Origin: Chryseobacterium viscerum
Lineage (GTDB): Bacteria; Bacteroidota; Bacteroidia; Flavobacteriales; Weeksellaceae
Assembly (NCBI RefSeq): GCF_025949665.1
Contig: NZ_JAPDFT010000001.1
Span: 2,914,001-2,978,000 of the forward strand
Direction of reading: 5' to 3'
DNA length: 64,000 nucleotides
In this document: in pieces, positions 1 through 12,000 of the stretch
How positions within the stretch are numbered: position 1 is the first letter of the stretch
Layout: each line of letters opens with the position of its first letter
Translations under genes and position numbers: made by a program
Notes under the pieces: generated by a model
Told to the model about the DNA's origin: nothing
Seen by the model: the letters and a program-made list of their open reading frames with translations, nothing else
Database searches by the model: none

Positions 1-2050
<2,050 letters not shown>

Positions 2051-2051
2051 C

Positions 2052-2133
2052 ACGACAAAATTATCGTACGATAATTTTGTCGTACGATAATTTTGTCGTA
2101 CGATAATTTTGTCGTACGATAATTTTGTCGTAC
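2052..2133. repeat. Array of four 16-bp direct repeats beginning with a 32-bp perfect palindrome
   Basis: The unit CGTACGATAATTTTGT is repeated exactly at 2065, 2081, 2097 and 2113, followed by a partial CGTAC to 2133. The 16 bases before it (2052-2067) are the inverse complement, so 2052-2083 is a perfect 32-bp palindrome. Each junction is itself the 8-bp palindrome TCGTACGA. The array begins one base after the upstream stop codon and ends 21 bp before the ATPase start at 2155. Position and symmetry suggest a multi-site operator or a boundary of an inserted segment; neither is proven. Confidence 0.85.
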
Positions 2134-2154
2134 ATTGTTTCCAAATTACAAAAT

Positions 2155-3390
2155 ATGAAAAAAACATTTCCATTAGAACCCACAACCGGAACCATTAAGG
2201 ATGAAAAAATTATTGGAAGAGATAAGGATATAACCAATATCCTAAAATCATTGAGAACCCAAAGTATCACTGTAGAAGAAATAAGAAGAATGGGTAAAAC
2301 CCTTTTATTAAGGAAACTAGAATACACTTGTAATAACGATTTACTTTCTGAGTTTCAAAAAGACAACTTCAGAGCAGTATATTTTTCGCTTCAAGGTAAA
2401 AAAAATCTTGGTGAAGTTATCGACCTACTAATGAACAAATTAAAAGAGTTTACAAAATGGTATCAAATAGATTTTTCAAAAACATACAATCTCATGAGAG
2501 ATCTGGCAGGTGCTCTTAAGATAAGTTCCGGACCTGTAGATCTTTCTGTTACACTTCCAGAGTTTAAAAGAAGTTGGAAAGACATTTTTTTCAAATTACT
2601 GGAAGACATTAGTAATACTCTTGAAAAAAATAACCAGAAATTAATATTGATATTAGACGAATTGCCAATAATGCTTTGGGACTGGTATAAAGCTAAAAAA
2701 CACGATGAGGCAATCGAGCTCCTAGACATACTACGAGAAAGAAGACAAGAATTGGAACAAAAAGGATTAAGATTTATCTATTGCGGATCTATTGGTATAA
2801 AAGTTATCCTTCAAACTTTAAGAGAAGAATTAGATTATACGGGGGAACCAACCAACGATATGACAGAATATAATTTAAAACCTTTTTCAGTTGAAGAATC
2901 AAGTTTTTTAATGGAATGTTATATTTTATCAGGCTTTGAAGTGGACAATAATAACAAAAATGAAATATTAGAAAAAATACATCATTTGTCCAATGGACTT
3001 CCATTTTATATCGCAAATTTATTTATCATTATTCAAAATGAGTTTGATAGTAAAATTACATTAGCAGCCATAGAAGATTCTTACCAGCTAATTCTAAACG
3101 ATCCAAAATATCAAAAAGCATTCAATCAATTAAAAGAAAGACTGGATACTTATTACCCTCAAAAGGCAAAACTAATGAAAACTATTTTATCAGTTCTTTC
3201 AAAAAATGAAAATGAGATGGAAGAATCTGAAATTTTATCCCAGATAGAAAACAAAGATGGAGATACTCAGGATGTTTTATATACACTTCTGGAAGATCAT
3301 TACCTGATTAGAATAAATGATAATGGAGTTAGAAAATACGATTTTAAATACCTAATTTTTAAAGAATGGTGGAGAATAAACATAGCATAA
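2155..3390 (+). CDS. P-loop ATPase of the archaeal-ATPase/STAND type
   Basis: 411-residue NTPase. A GRDKDI box at 21-26 precedes a Walker A region VEEIRRMGKTLLL; Glu42 sits where the classical first P-loop Gly is expected, as occurs in relatives reading xRRxGKT. Walker B is LILILDEL (163-170), and RFIYCGS near 206-212 could be the sensor strand. The C-terminal 100 residues look like a winged-helix region. I start at 2155 because the earlier in-frame ATG at 2125 lies inside the 16-bp repeat array. The 3' end overlaps the next ATPase by 25 bp, implying translational coupling. The gene is much richer in AT than the flanking nucleotidyltransferases, suggesting acquisition. Partner and substrate are unknown. 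Confidence 0.75.
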   Translation: MKKTFPLEPTTGTIKDEKIIGRDKDITNILKSLRTQSITVEEIRRMGKTLLLRKLEYTCNNDLLSEFQKDNFRAVYFSLQGKKNLGEVIDLLMNKLKEFTKWYQIDFSKTYNLMRDLAGALKISSGPVDLSVTLPEFKRSWKDIFFKLLEDISNTLEKNNQKLILILDELPIMLWDWYKAKKHDEAIELLDILRERRQELEQKGLRFIYCGSIGIKVILQTLREELDYTGEPTNDMTEYNLKPFSVEESSFLMECYILSGFEVDNNNKNEILEKIHHLSNGLPFYIANLFIIIQNEFDSKITLAAIEDSYQLILNDPKYQKAFNQLKERLDTYYPQKAKLMKTILSVLSKNENEMEESEILSQIENKDGDTQDVLYTLLEDHYLIRINDNGVRKYDFKYLIFKEWWRINIA

Positions 3391-5597
3391 ATACGATACT
3401 GTCTTTTGGAGCTAAAAGTGTAAACCCTGAAATATTAGAAAGCCTTTTAACTGGAAGAGATAAGACAGCTAACTTCTTAGAAAAAAAAGTTGAAAGTGTT
3501 GTTGAAAATGGAGACAATCAATTCATTCTAGTAATAGGACAAAGAGGAATGGGGAAAACCCACCTTTTAAAAGTATTGCATTCAAGAATATGGCATTATA
3601 CCAAAGCAAATAAATTAAAAATTGCTTATTTTGCAGAAGAAGAGTATGGCGTCGCCAATTTTTTTGATTTTCTTTTAAGGATATTAAATTCATTTATAAA
3701 ATGGTATGAAAAAGATGAAAAATGGCTTCAGGAAGAATTGGAAAACTTACAGGAAACCTCATCAACAAACCAATTAAATTATCTTGAGAAAATAATAAAG
3801 CAATACGTTCAAAACAAACCTCTTCTGATTATCACTGAAAACTTCGGAGACATTCTAGAACAGATGGGACAAGAAGAACAAGGAAGATTAAGAGCTTGGC
3901 TATACGAAAACACCAATGTAAGCATAATAGCAAGCAGCCAGTCTGTAAGCGATAATTTTGACAGAGAAGACCGTCCTTTTTACGGATTCTTCACTCCATA
4001 TTACTTAAAAAACCTTTCATTTGAAGAGTCTTATTCTTTTTTAATCTCATTAGCTGAAATTGAAAAGGATGATAAGTTAGTAAAACATTTAAAAACGAAA
4101 GGAAAACCACAAGTAAGAGCGATTTTTGATCTGGTAAAGGGTAACCACCGTCTGCTAGTAACATTCTATTATTTTTTGAAAACTGATATGGTTGCTAAAG
4201 TATCAGAAACTTTTATTAAAACTATTAATGATTTAAAGCCTTACTATGAGACTTACATTAGATATCTTCCAGCTCAACAACAGAAAATTTTACGATATAT
4301 TGCATTAGCCAGAAAACCACAATTAGGTATTGACATCTCAAAGAATTGCTTTATAGATCAAAAATCATTAAGTAAACAATTGAGCGAACTTTCTAGAAAA
4401 AAATTGATTGATGCTATTCCAGATCCAAACGATAAACGTAATAAGTTTTATGATATTAGCGAGCCACTTCTTAGAATAAGCATTGAAGTTGGAGAACATA
4501 AAGAAGGAATCACTTCTTTATTTATTGACTTTCTAGCACATTATTACAATATTGAAGAACTTGTGAAAAGAAACAATAAGTTTACTGAGCTTTTAGATAG
4601 CTGTAATGAAAAAGAACAAAAAAAATTATTATATGAAATTGAAGCCATAAACAAAGCTTTGGATATAAAAAAAGAAAAAGCTACGGAAATAAGTCAATTA
4701 TTTATGGAATCTATAAAAAAAGGAAACTACCGAAAGGCACAAGAAATCTACTTTTCTAATATTTCTGAAAACAAAAATGAGGTCAATCTTTTAATAGCAT
4801 TAGGGCTCTATGACTTAAATAAATATGAAAATGCAATCAAATATTTTGAAAAGGTTGACATTAACAAAGACGATATAATCAGAATTAATGAGAATCAAAA
4901 TAATTATTATAAAACTTACTCAAACTCTTTAATAAATCTATCTATAACAAATGATAATGAAAAATTATTAGAAAAAGCACTTGAGTTGACAGAAAATCTA
5001 TATAAAATTAAAGGAAAAATAATCGATGAATACATTCTATCCAGAATTTTAAAAGCTAGTAACTTAACTGAAAAAGGAAATCTTAATGAAGCCAAATCTT
5101 TAGTTGACAAAATAATTAATATAGAATTTGATAGTTATACCAATGAATACAAACATTTAATTCTCGAATTGGTTTCTTTCTTATGGAAAAACAAGGAAAA
5201 TAAATTTACTTCAAAATATCTTGATTATATAGATTCATTATCTACTGAAAAAAGAGCTGAACTTTATACAAGATTTGCAAACGCTTCTTTTTTTAATGTT
5301 TTCATAACATTATCTAATAAAATTGAAGAAGACAATAAAATAGGTAAACTAAATATAATTATTATCAACTGGATTACTAACTTACTAATCAACTCAAAAG
5401 ATATAACATTATCAGATTTGAATTCATTAAAAACCTTTATCCAAAGAAATTTACAACAAATTCCAGAGCTCGCTGTATTAGAAGTATATACAGTTATTTA
5501 TAGAGAGGTTGTTATTAATAAAAATGAAAGTGCTCTTTATGAATTACCTAAAGAACAAAGAGAGTTTTTTGAGCAAAAGATTTTAAAAAGGATATAA
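3366..5597 (+). CDS. P-loop ATPase with winged-helix and TPR-like C-terminal half
   Basis: 743 residues. TGRDK at 29-33 precedes a complete Walker A, GQRGMGKT (58-65); the likely Walker B is LLIITENFGD (153-162), with Thr-Glu instead of Asp-Glu. Around 310-375 a helix-turn-helix-like segment follows (LPAQQQKILRYIA ... KQLSELSRKKLI). The C-terminal 370 residues are lysine-rich helices with pairs resembling tetratricopeptide repeats, for example ALGLYDLNKYENAIKYFEKV. ATPase plus wHTH plus helical repeats is the general plan of STAND-type sensor or scaffold proteins, but no effector domain is visible. The start overlaps the upstream gene; the stop abuts the next ATG with no spacer. Very AT-rich. 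Confidence 0.75.
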   Translation: MVENKHSINTILSFGAKSVNPEILESLLTGRDKTANFLEKKVESVVENGDNQFILVIGQRGMGKTHLLKVLHSRIWHYTKANKLKIAYFAEEEYGVANFFDFLLRILNSFIKWYEKDEKWLQEELENLQETSSTNQLNYLEKIIKQYVQNKPLLIITENFGDILEQMGQEEQGRLRAWLYENTNVSIIASSQSVSDNFDREDRPFYGFFTPYYLKNLSFEESYSFLISLAEIEKDDKLVKHLKTKGKPQVRAIFDLVKGNHRLLVTFYYFLKTDMVAKVSETFIKTINDLKPYYETYIRYLPAQQQKILRYIALARKPQLGIDISKNCFIDQKSLSKQLSELSRKKLIDAIPDPNDKRNKFYDISEPLLRISIEVGEHKEGITSLFIDFLAHYYNIEELVKRNNKFTELLDSCNEKEQKKLLYEIEAINKALDIKKEKATEISQLFMESIKKGNYRKAQEIYFSNISENKNEVNLLIALGLYDLNKYENAIKYFEKVDINKDDIIRINENQNNYYKTYSNSLINLSITNDNEKLLEKALELTENLYKIKGKIIDEYILSRILKASNLTEKGNLNEAKSLVDKIINIEFDSYTNEYKHLILELVSFLWKNKENKFTSKYLDYIDSLSTEKRAELYTRFANASFFNVFITLSNKIEEDNKIGKLNIIIINWITNLLINSKDITLSDLNSLKTFIQRNLQQIPELAVLEVYTVIYREVVINKNESALYELPKEQREFFEQKILKRI

Positions 5598-6662
5598 ATG
5601 ACAATAGAGTTTCTCAAAAACAAAAACCTCCTCCTCTTTGAAGCCATTTCCGGAAGCAGAGCTTTCGGGCTGGCAACGGAGAATTCTGATACGGATATTC
5701 GTGGGGTATATTATCTACCAAAGGAAGATTTCTTCGGACTGAACTATATTCCGCAGATTTCCAATGAAACAAATGACATTACGTATTATGAAATTGGGAG
5801 GTTTGTAGAACTGCTACAGAAAAACAATCCCAATATTCTTGAAGTTCTGGCAAGCCCTGAGGATTGTATTCTGTACAAACATCCTTTGATGGATCATCTG
5901 AAAACTGAAGATTTCTTGTCAAAACTATGTAAAGACACCTTTGCAGGCTATGCTGTTTCACAGATCAAAAAGGCGAAAGGTCTCAATAAAAAGATTTTAA
6001 ATCCGATAGATAAAGAAAGAAAATCTGTCCTGGATTTCTGTTTCATTCTTGATGGACAAGGTTCTGTACTATTAAAGCAATGGCTTTGGGAAAATGAAAA
6101 AATTCAGGAAAAATGCGGATTAATAAACATTGACCATACAAAGGGAATTTTTACATTATTTTATGATAAATCGGGAACTTTGGGATACAAAGGAATTATT
6201 CAGAATGAAGAAGCTAATCAGGTTTCCGTATCATCCGTTCCTAAAGATGAAAAACCGGTCGCTTATCTGTTCTGTAACCTTGATGCCTACTCTGTTTACT
6301 GCAAAGACTACAGAGAATACTGGAAGTGGGTGGCTGAGCGTAATGAGGACCGCTACAATGTCAATCAGACTCACGGACAGAATTACGACAGCAAGAATAT
6401 GATGCACACCATCAGGCTGCTGCAGTCCTGCGAACAGATCTTTAGGAATCATTCGCTCCAAATCCGTGTAGACAACAGAGATGAATTACTGGATATTAAA
6501 GCCGGAAACTGGTCTTATGAGACTGTCGTGGAAAAAACAGAAAACCTTATTGAATCCATTGAGCATTATCATTCCGTTTCTCTTCTTCCTGAATCACCTG
6601 ATCTGGAAAAAACAACCAAGATTCTGGTTCAGATAAGAGAACAATTATACGGGAAATCATAA
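5598..6662 (+). CDS. RlaP-like nucleotidyltransferase, second copy
   Basis: 354-residue member of the same superfamily as the protein at 1304. The motif SGSRAFGLATENSDTDIRGV gives Gly19-Ser20 and the metal-binding aspartates Asp31 and Asp33. Further conserved-looking pieces are NPNILEVLASPEDCIL and a C-terminal NYDSKNMMHTIRLLQ segment that is commonly seen in RlaP-like proteins. Its ATG follows the TAA of the TPR-ATPase directly, so it is translated from the same message. Its base composition resembles the first nucleotidyltransferase and not the ATPases between them, which fits an original nucleotidyltransferase pair interrupted by an insertion. Substrate not predictable. Confidence 0.82.
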   Translation: MTIEFLKNKNLLLFEAISGSRAFGLATENSDTDIRGVYYLPKEDFFGLNYIPQISNETNDITYYEIGRFVELLQKNNPNILEVLASPEDCILYKHPLMDHLKTEDFLSKLCKDTFAGYAVSQIKKAKGLNKKILNPIDKERKSVLDFCFILDGQGSVLLKQWLWENEKIQEKCGLINIDHTKGIFTLFYDKSGTLGYKGIIQNEEANQVSVSSVPKDEKPVAYLFCNLDAYSVYCKDYREYWKWVAERNEDRYNVNQTHGQNYDSKNMMHTIRLLQSCEQIFRNHSLQIRVDNRDELLDIKAGNWSYETVVEKTENLIESIEHYHSVSLLPESPDLEKTTKILVQIREQLYGKS

Positions 6663-6727
6663 GCAATGAACAATAAATAATGAGTAATGAATAGTGGGAA
6701 GCTACAACAGTGGTCGCCCACTCTCAT

Positions 6728-6759
6728 ACTCTAATACTCTAATACTCTAATACTCTCCC
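6728..6759. repeat. 8-bp tandem repeat ACTCTAAT
   Basis: ACTCTAAT occurs three times in a row (6728, 6736, 6744) followed by a degenerate ACTCTCCC. It lies between the convergent nucleotidyltransferase and TfoX-domain genes and belongs to the same pyrimidine-rich family as 1075-1220. Confidence 0.7.
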
Positions 6760-6769
6760 ACACTCAAAC

Positions 6770-7114
6770 TTACTTCTTCTTCGAAGCCTTCGCCAACGGA
6801 TTATAATCAAGACATATTTTGATCCAGTATTCAAAATCATCTGCTTTTTGGAAACCAATGGGTTCTACATAGCAATATCCGTTTAACTGCTTCCCTTTCA
6901 TTATCATTGGCAGAAAACCTTTCTTTTCCGAAACCTCATCTTCCAGTTCCGGATTATAGCGGCACATCAGATTATCATGACTGATGTTAATACACATCTT
7001 TCCGTTCACCAGAAAAGACAGTCCGCTGAACATTTTCTTTTCCTGGACATCCATATTATTTTCCATCGAAAGCCGTTCACGTACCCGGTCGGCAAGTTCA
7101 GTACTGTAAGCCAT
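6770..7114 (-). CDS. TfoX/Sxy N-terminal domain protein
   Basis: 114 residues forming a single TfoX N-terminal domain. MFSGLSFLVNGKMCINIS near 48-65 matches the family's KKMFGGxxFxxNGKM pattern, and the C-terminus carries the YCYVEPIGFQKADDFEYWI segment before a lysine tail. In gammaproteobacteria the full-length protein is a competence coactivator; stand-alone N-terminal domains like this one are widespread and mostly uncharacterised, so no competence role is claimed. It is convergent with the upstream nucleotidyltransferase and divergent from the DUF2975 gene. Confidence 0.82.
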   Translation of the reverse strand: MAYSTELADRVRERLSMENNMDVQEKKMFSGLSFLVNGKMCINISHDNLMCRYNPELEDEVSEKKGFLPMIMKGKQLNGYCYVEPIGFQKADDFEYWIKICLDYNPLAKASKKK

Positions 7115-7230
7115 GATTTTGATTTTTTTGTTATTTAAAATTACTTAAAAACTGTGATTATCGCACTATTTCTTCCGGATTATCGATAAATTTAAAATTC
7201 AGAAGAATAAAATTTTATTTAAATTAATTA

Positions 7231-7259
7231 TTGTTTTACGATAATTAATTATACATTTG
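7231..7259 (+). promoter_or_regulatory. Flavobacterial promoter for the DUF2975/XRE operon
   Basis: TTG at 7231-7233 and TACATTTG at 7252-7259, separated by 18 bp, match the TTG/TAnnTTTG consensus of Bacteroidota primary sigma factor promoters. Transcription should begin near 7264, leaving a leader of about 18 nt before the ATG at 7283. Confidence 0.65.
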
Positions 7260-7282
7260 CAATATCAATTAAAGTTTGTACC

Positions 7283-7798
7283 ATGAACCAGACCAAAATT
7301 ATTTCAAGGATTTTATTTTATATCTGCTCCTTACTTTCGGCCGGATATTTAATCACTTTTGTGTATTCCTTATTCTGTTTGATCACTGGATTTTCGATTA
7401 CACCTTATAAAGAAGGACAGTTCCTTCATATCAATTATCCGTTTACAGAACAACCGTTTCTGAATATCGAAAGCAATTATCCGTATATGATCTTTTCTTT
7501 TATACTGGTACTCATTACTTATGGAATCTTTTTCTGGTTATCTGCCAGGGTTTTCAAAGTATTTTTCCAGCAGAAACTGTTTACTCAGGAAAATATCATC
7601 CGGCTTAAGAAATTTTACCTGTACAACATTTTCATCCCGCTTCCGCTGGTGATTATCGCGAGTTTCTTTGTGGAAGTAGAAAGTATGATATGGGGACTGG
7701 TGTTTATTCACTTTATGCTTGGAATTTTCTGCCTGTTTCTTGCGAATATCTTTAAGCAAGGACTACATTTGCAAAACGAACAAGACCTATTTATTTAA
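7283..7798 (+). CDS. DUF2975 family membrane protein
   Basis: 171-residue integral membrane protein with four likely transmembrane helices (about 8-32, 68-92, 112-130, 138-158). The segment ARVFKVFFQQKLFTQENIIRLKKF between helices 2 and 3 is characteristic of DUF2975. It ends one base before the ATG of a small XRE-type regulator. This membrane-protein-plus-regulator pairing is the usual setting of the family and suggests that the two act together, possibly as membrane-linked control of the regulator. The function is not established. Confidence 0.82.
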   Translation: MNQTKIISRILFYICSLLSAGYLITFVYSLFCLITGFSITPYKEGQFLHINYPFTEQPFLNIESNYPYMIFSFILVLITYGIFFWLSARVFKVFFQQKLFTQENIIRLKKFYLYNIFIPLPLVIIASFFVEVESMIWGLVFIHFMLGIFCLFLANIFKQGLHLQNEQDLFI

Positions 7799-7799
7799 A

Positions 7800-8003
7800 A
7801 TGCCAATTATAGTCAACTTAGATGTGATGCTTGCCAAACGAAAAATGCAGAGTAAAGAATTGGCAGAAAAACTGGGTATCACACCCGTCAACCTCTCTAT
7901 CCTGAAAACCGGCAAAGCCAAAGGAGTGCGCTTCGATACCCTTGAAGCCATCTGCAAAATCCTGGAATGCCAGCCGGGAGATATTCTTGAATTTAAAGAG
8001 TAG
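7800..8003 (+). CDS. Small XRE/Cro-type transcriptional regulator
   Basis: 67-residue helix-turn-helix protein. MPIIVNLDVMLAKRKM, then the HTH (SKELAEKLGITPVNLSILKTGKAKGVRFDTLEAICKIL) and a CQPGDILEF terminus are typical of the YozG-like short XRE regulators that follow DUF2975 genes. The ATG at 7800 overlaps nothing and lies one base after the upstream stop; an earlier in-frame start at 7719 would lie inside the DUF2975 gene and adds unrelated residues. Confidence 0.88.
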   Translation: MPIIVNLDVMLAKRKMQSKELAEKLGITPVNLSILKTGKAKGVRFDTLEAICKILECQPGDILEFKE

Positions 8004-8084
8004 TCGGAATACGGGGTACGAGTTGCGGGGTTTGAGAGTGAGAGCGTTTGAGAGTTTGAGAGTGGGTGTGTAAAGATTCCCCAT

Positions 8085-8140
8085 CTAACTTCTAATTTCT
8101 AACCTTTAATTTCTAACCTCTAATTTCTAACTTCTAATTT
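8085..8140. repeat. 14-bp tandem repeat, four units
   Basis: CTAACTTCTAATTT and variants are repeated at 8085, 8099, 8113 and 8127, differing at one or two positions. Upstream, 8025-8065 holds a GAGAGTTTGAGAGTG purine tract, the complement of the pyrimidine repeats at 1075-1220. The spacer from 8004 to 8193 shows no gene; the repeats precede the ABC transporter gene. Confidence 0.75.
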
Positions 8141-8193
8141 CTAAAATTGCTGCCGAAAGGCCGCCTGTCCTTCTATTCCCTAAACACAACACT

Positions 8194-9066
8194 ATGAATA
8201 CATTATCTATCAACAATCTTAGTCTTACCTATAAAAATGGTTTCCAGGCTATTAAGAACATTTCTCTGGACATCAAAAACGGAATGTTCGGGCTACTTGG
8301 TCCCAACGGAGCTGGAAAATCGTCTTTGATGAAAACCATTGTGGGGCTTCAGAAACCAACATCAGGAACCTTGGTTTTCAATGGAGTGGATATTATTAAG
8401 AATCCCGATTATATTAAACAGAATCTCGGATTTCTTCCTCAGGATTTTGGAGTATATCCCAAAGTTTCAGCCTATGATCTACTAGAACATATTGCCATTT
8501 TGAAAGGCATTACCGACAAAAAACTACGTAAAAATCAGATTCTGGGTCTGCTTGAAAAGGTCAACCTTTCTGATTTTGCTAAAAAAGAAGTACACACCTT
8601 TTCAGGAGGGATGAAACAACGTTTTGGCGTTGCACAGGCATTATTGGGAGATCCAAAAATTATTATTGTAGATGAACCCACCGCAGGACTGGATCCCGAA
8701 GAACGAAACCGATTCAATACATTACTCAATGATATCAGCCAGGATATTATCGTCATATTGTCAACTCACCTCGTTGAAGATGTCCGAAATCTGTGTTCAG
8801 AAATGGCAGTAATGAACCATGGACAGATTCTCAGAAAAGGGAATCCGGGAAAATTAATCACAGAACTGGAAAACAAAATCTGGTCAAAACCTATTGACAA
8901 AACCGAACTGGAAACGTATAGTTCCAGCTATGAAATCATCAGCAGGCAGCTTCTCGAAAGAGAGCTTCACGTTACTGTATTTTCTGAAAATTCTCCTAAA
9001 GATTTTAGTTCTGTAACTCCTTTACTGGAGCACGTTTATTTCCATACACTCACCCAAAAACCTTAA
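8194..9066 (+). CDS. ABC transporter ATP-binding protein
   Basis: 290-residue ATPase. Walker A is GPNGAGKS (36-43), the Q-loop is LPQDFGVYPKVSA (81-93), the signature is FSGGM (136-140), Walker B is IIIVDEP (156-162) and the switch His lies in STHLVED. A C-terminal extension of about 80 residues resembles exporters of the CcmA/NatA type. The ATG of the permease follows two bases after the stop, so the two form one transporter. Substrate unknown; the permease's fused peptidase domain suggests handling of peptides or proteins at the envelope, which is inference. Confidence 0.9.
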   Translation: MNTLSINNLSLTYKNGFQAIKNISLDIKNGMFGLLGPNGAGKSSLMKTIVGLQKPTSGTLVFNGVDIIKNPDYIKQNLGFLPQDFGVYPKVSAYDLLEHIAILKGITDKKLRKNQILGLLEKVNLSDFAKKEVHTFSGGMKQRFGVAQALLGDPKIIIVDEPTAGLDPEERNRFNTLLNDISQDIIVILSTHLVEDVRNLCSEMAVMNHGQILRKGNPGKLITELENKIWSKPIDKTELETYSSSYEIISRQLLERELHVTVFSENSPKDFSSVTPLLEHVYFHTLTQKP

Positions 9067-9068
9067 TC

Positions 9069-12000
9069 ATGAACATCATATTTTTATTCGAAGCCGGGCG
9101 CACTACCAAGCATTGGCTCACCTATCTTGTGGCCTTACTTTTAATTGGTCTCGGTATTTTTTGCGGGAGCCAGTTCAATCTTTCAGTAGGAGAAGGAATT
9201 TATTTAAACTCACCTTACACCATCGGTTTTATGACCGGAATGCTGAGCCTTGCCGTTATTTTTTTTGCTGCTGTGTATGCCTTGCAACTGTTGTTTAAAG
9301 ATCAGGATTCAAAATTTGACCATATTCTGTTTTCATTTCCATTTTCAAAGTCCGCTTATCTGAAAGGGAAATTCACTGCTTATTTTCTTCAGACATTAGT
9401 AAGCTTTTCATTTCTGATGACGGGATTTCTCATAGGACAAATCATGCGAACCGGAAGTGAAATGCAGGAAAGTTTTAATATCCTACATTATATCTACCCA
9501 TTATTGATCTTCGGGTTTATCAATAGCTTGTTTGTCTGCAGTTTTCTTTTTCTCATTTCATTAATTATCAGGAAAAAACTGCTGGTTGTAGTAGGCGGAC
9601 TGCTGCTGTATGTATTTTATATGATTATTTTACTGTTTTCCAACTCTCCTTTTATGGTAGGAAGTTTACCTCAGTCCTTAGAAACACAGCAATTTTCAGC
9701 TTTGATTGATCCTTTTGGACTGTCTGCTTATTTTATGGAAGCCCGTGAGCTTAATTCACATCAGAAAAATATTCAGATGGTTCCTTTTACAGGTTATCTG
9801 TTATTCAACAGGCTCTTATTTATCCTTCTATCAGCGGGAATTCTTCTCCTTTCACTCAGGTTATTTTCATTCTCCAATACATCCGGAAAGAAAGTAAAAA
9901 CTTCGGAAAATATTCAGTCATTATCTGAAACGAGTACATCAGAATACTCAACTGTTTCTACTAATTTTAGAAGGTTGGCTTCTTTTCAGGCAGTATTTTC
10001 TTTTGTGAAAACAGATCTTACCTATCTCTTCAAAAGTGTTGCTGTTCCGGCTGTTACTATTCTCCTGTTATTTTGTGTCGGCATGGAAATGTATGCCGAG
10101 ATTGAAAAAGGAATCCGTCTTCCTCAGAAATATGCCGGTTCGGGACTTATGGCAACAACCATTTCAGAGAACTTTCATCTGCTTGGCCTCCTAATTTCAG
10201 TCTATTTTCTGAATGATATATTCTGGAGAAGCCGGTCTTCCGGATTTTTCCTGATTGAAAACAGTACTTATTACTCAAAAAACAGATTAACCGGGCATTT
10301 TATTTCAATCAGTTTTCTGTTGTTTTTCTTTACAGGAATTCTAATTGCTCAGGGAATTGTCTTTCAGGCCGCTTATCAGTATTTTCATATTGACTGGAAT
10401 GCTTATCTCAGTGTTTTCTTGTTCAATACTTTTCCTCTGATTTTATTTTCAGGATTGATTTTGTTGATTAATGACCGGATTCCCAATAAATTCATTGCAC
10501 TTGGTATTTCTATTCTTGCAGTTTTTGTATTGTCAGGCCCTGTTTCCGGCAAAATTATCTCCTATCCTCTTTTCAGGATATTTTCAGATTTTAAAGGTAC
10601 TTACAGTGATTTTAGCGGCTATGGAATCTACGAAAAGGCTTTTGCACAAAGGCTTCTGTTCGGTGTTGGTATCGTCTGTACTTTATGGGTACTTAATCGT
10701 TTAATAAGGATTAAAAAAATTTCTATCATGGTTTCCGCACTCTGTATTCTTCTGCTGATTTCAGGAATCTTTGCAGGAATATCATTTATGAAAGGTTATG
10801 TTCCTAAAGATAAAGACCAGTCCCTCTTAAGTTCTGTAGAATATGAAAAAAACTTCCGGAAATATGAAAATCTTCCACAGCCTGACATCTCTGATATTAC
10901 AACAGAAATTAAGCTTTATACCTCAAAAAACGCCTATCAGATTGTTGGAAAATACACCCTTATCAACCAAACCAGCCAACCCATCAACACAATACTCGTC
11001 AATTTTAATGAGGATTTAAAGCTTGAATCCGCTGTATTAACTTCTGATAATGAAGCAAATAAAATTGATAAAAACATTACAGAAGTCTCATTAAAACAGG
11101 CTATTCAGCCGGGCAAAACTGCTTCCCTGAACTTCACACTCTCTTATCAATGGGCTGCTGTAAACGGTCATCAATCCTTTAATGCTATTATTGAAAACGG
11201 ATCTTTTATGAGAATCAGCAGGTATTACCCCACCATCGGCTATCAAAAGGATTATGAAATTCAGGATGAAAAGCAACGCAGCCAATTCAAATTAGGGAAA
11301 CTCACAGAACTGAAACAACCGGAAGCTCCTGAAGTGGTAAAAAAAGATTTTATTAATCTCAACATGATGGTTTCTACTGATGGCGATCAGACGGCCATTG
11401 GCACAGGAGATCTGGTAAAGAAATGGACAAAATCCGGACGCCATTATTTCCAGTATAAAGCAGATCAGATTCCTTTCCGGTTTGCCGTTTCATCAGCTAA
11501 ATATGAAATAAAAAGTGAGAACTATAAAGGAATCACCATCAATGTCTTTTATCATAAAAAGCATTATGAAAACGTAGATCATCTTCTTGAAAATGCTAAG
11601 CTTACTTTAGATTACTGTCAGCAAAATTTCGGGTATTATCCTTTTAAGAACATCAATTTTGCGGAGATTTCCTCTTTTACCAAAGGTTTTGCGGCTACAG
11701 CCTATCCTTCTGCAGTCTTTATGCCGGAAGATATGGTGTTCCATGCCAACATACAGGCAGATAAGAAACAGGATGTCATCAATGAACTGGCAGGTCATGA
11801 GCTTTCCCATCTCTGGTGGGGAAACAGCCAGATTAATCCCGATGACAGAGAAGGTTCTGTAATGCTTACCGAAACTCTGGCTATGTATACGGAAATGATG
11901 CTTTACAAGAAAATGCACGGCAGAGAAAAAATGATGGAAAGAATCAAAGTTCATCAGCAGATCTATGATAATGAAAAAGGATTATCCGAGAATGTTCCCA

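Noticed and set aside
2052..2133. CRISPR array
   Set aside because: Units are contiguous 16-bp direct repeats with no spacers, and no cas genes are present.
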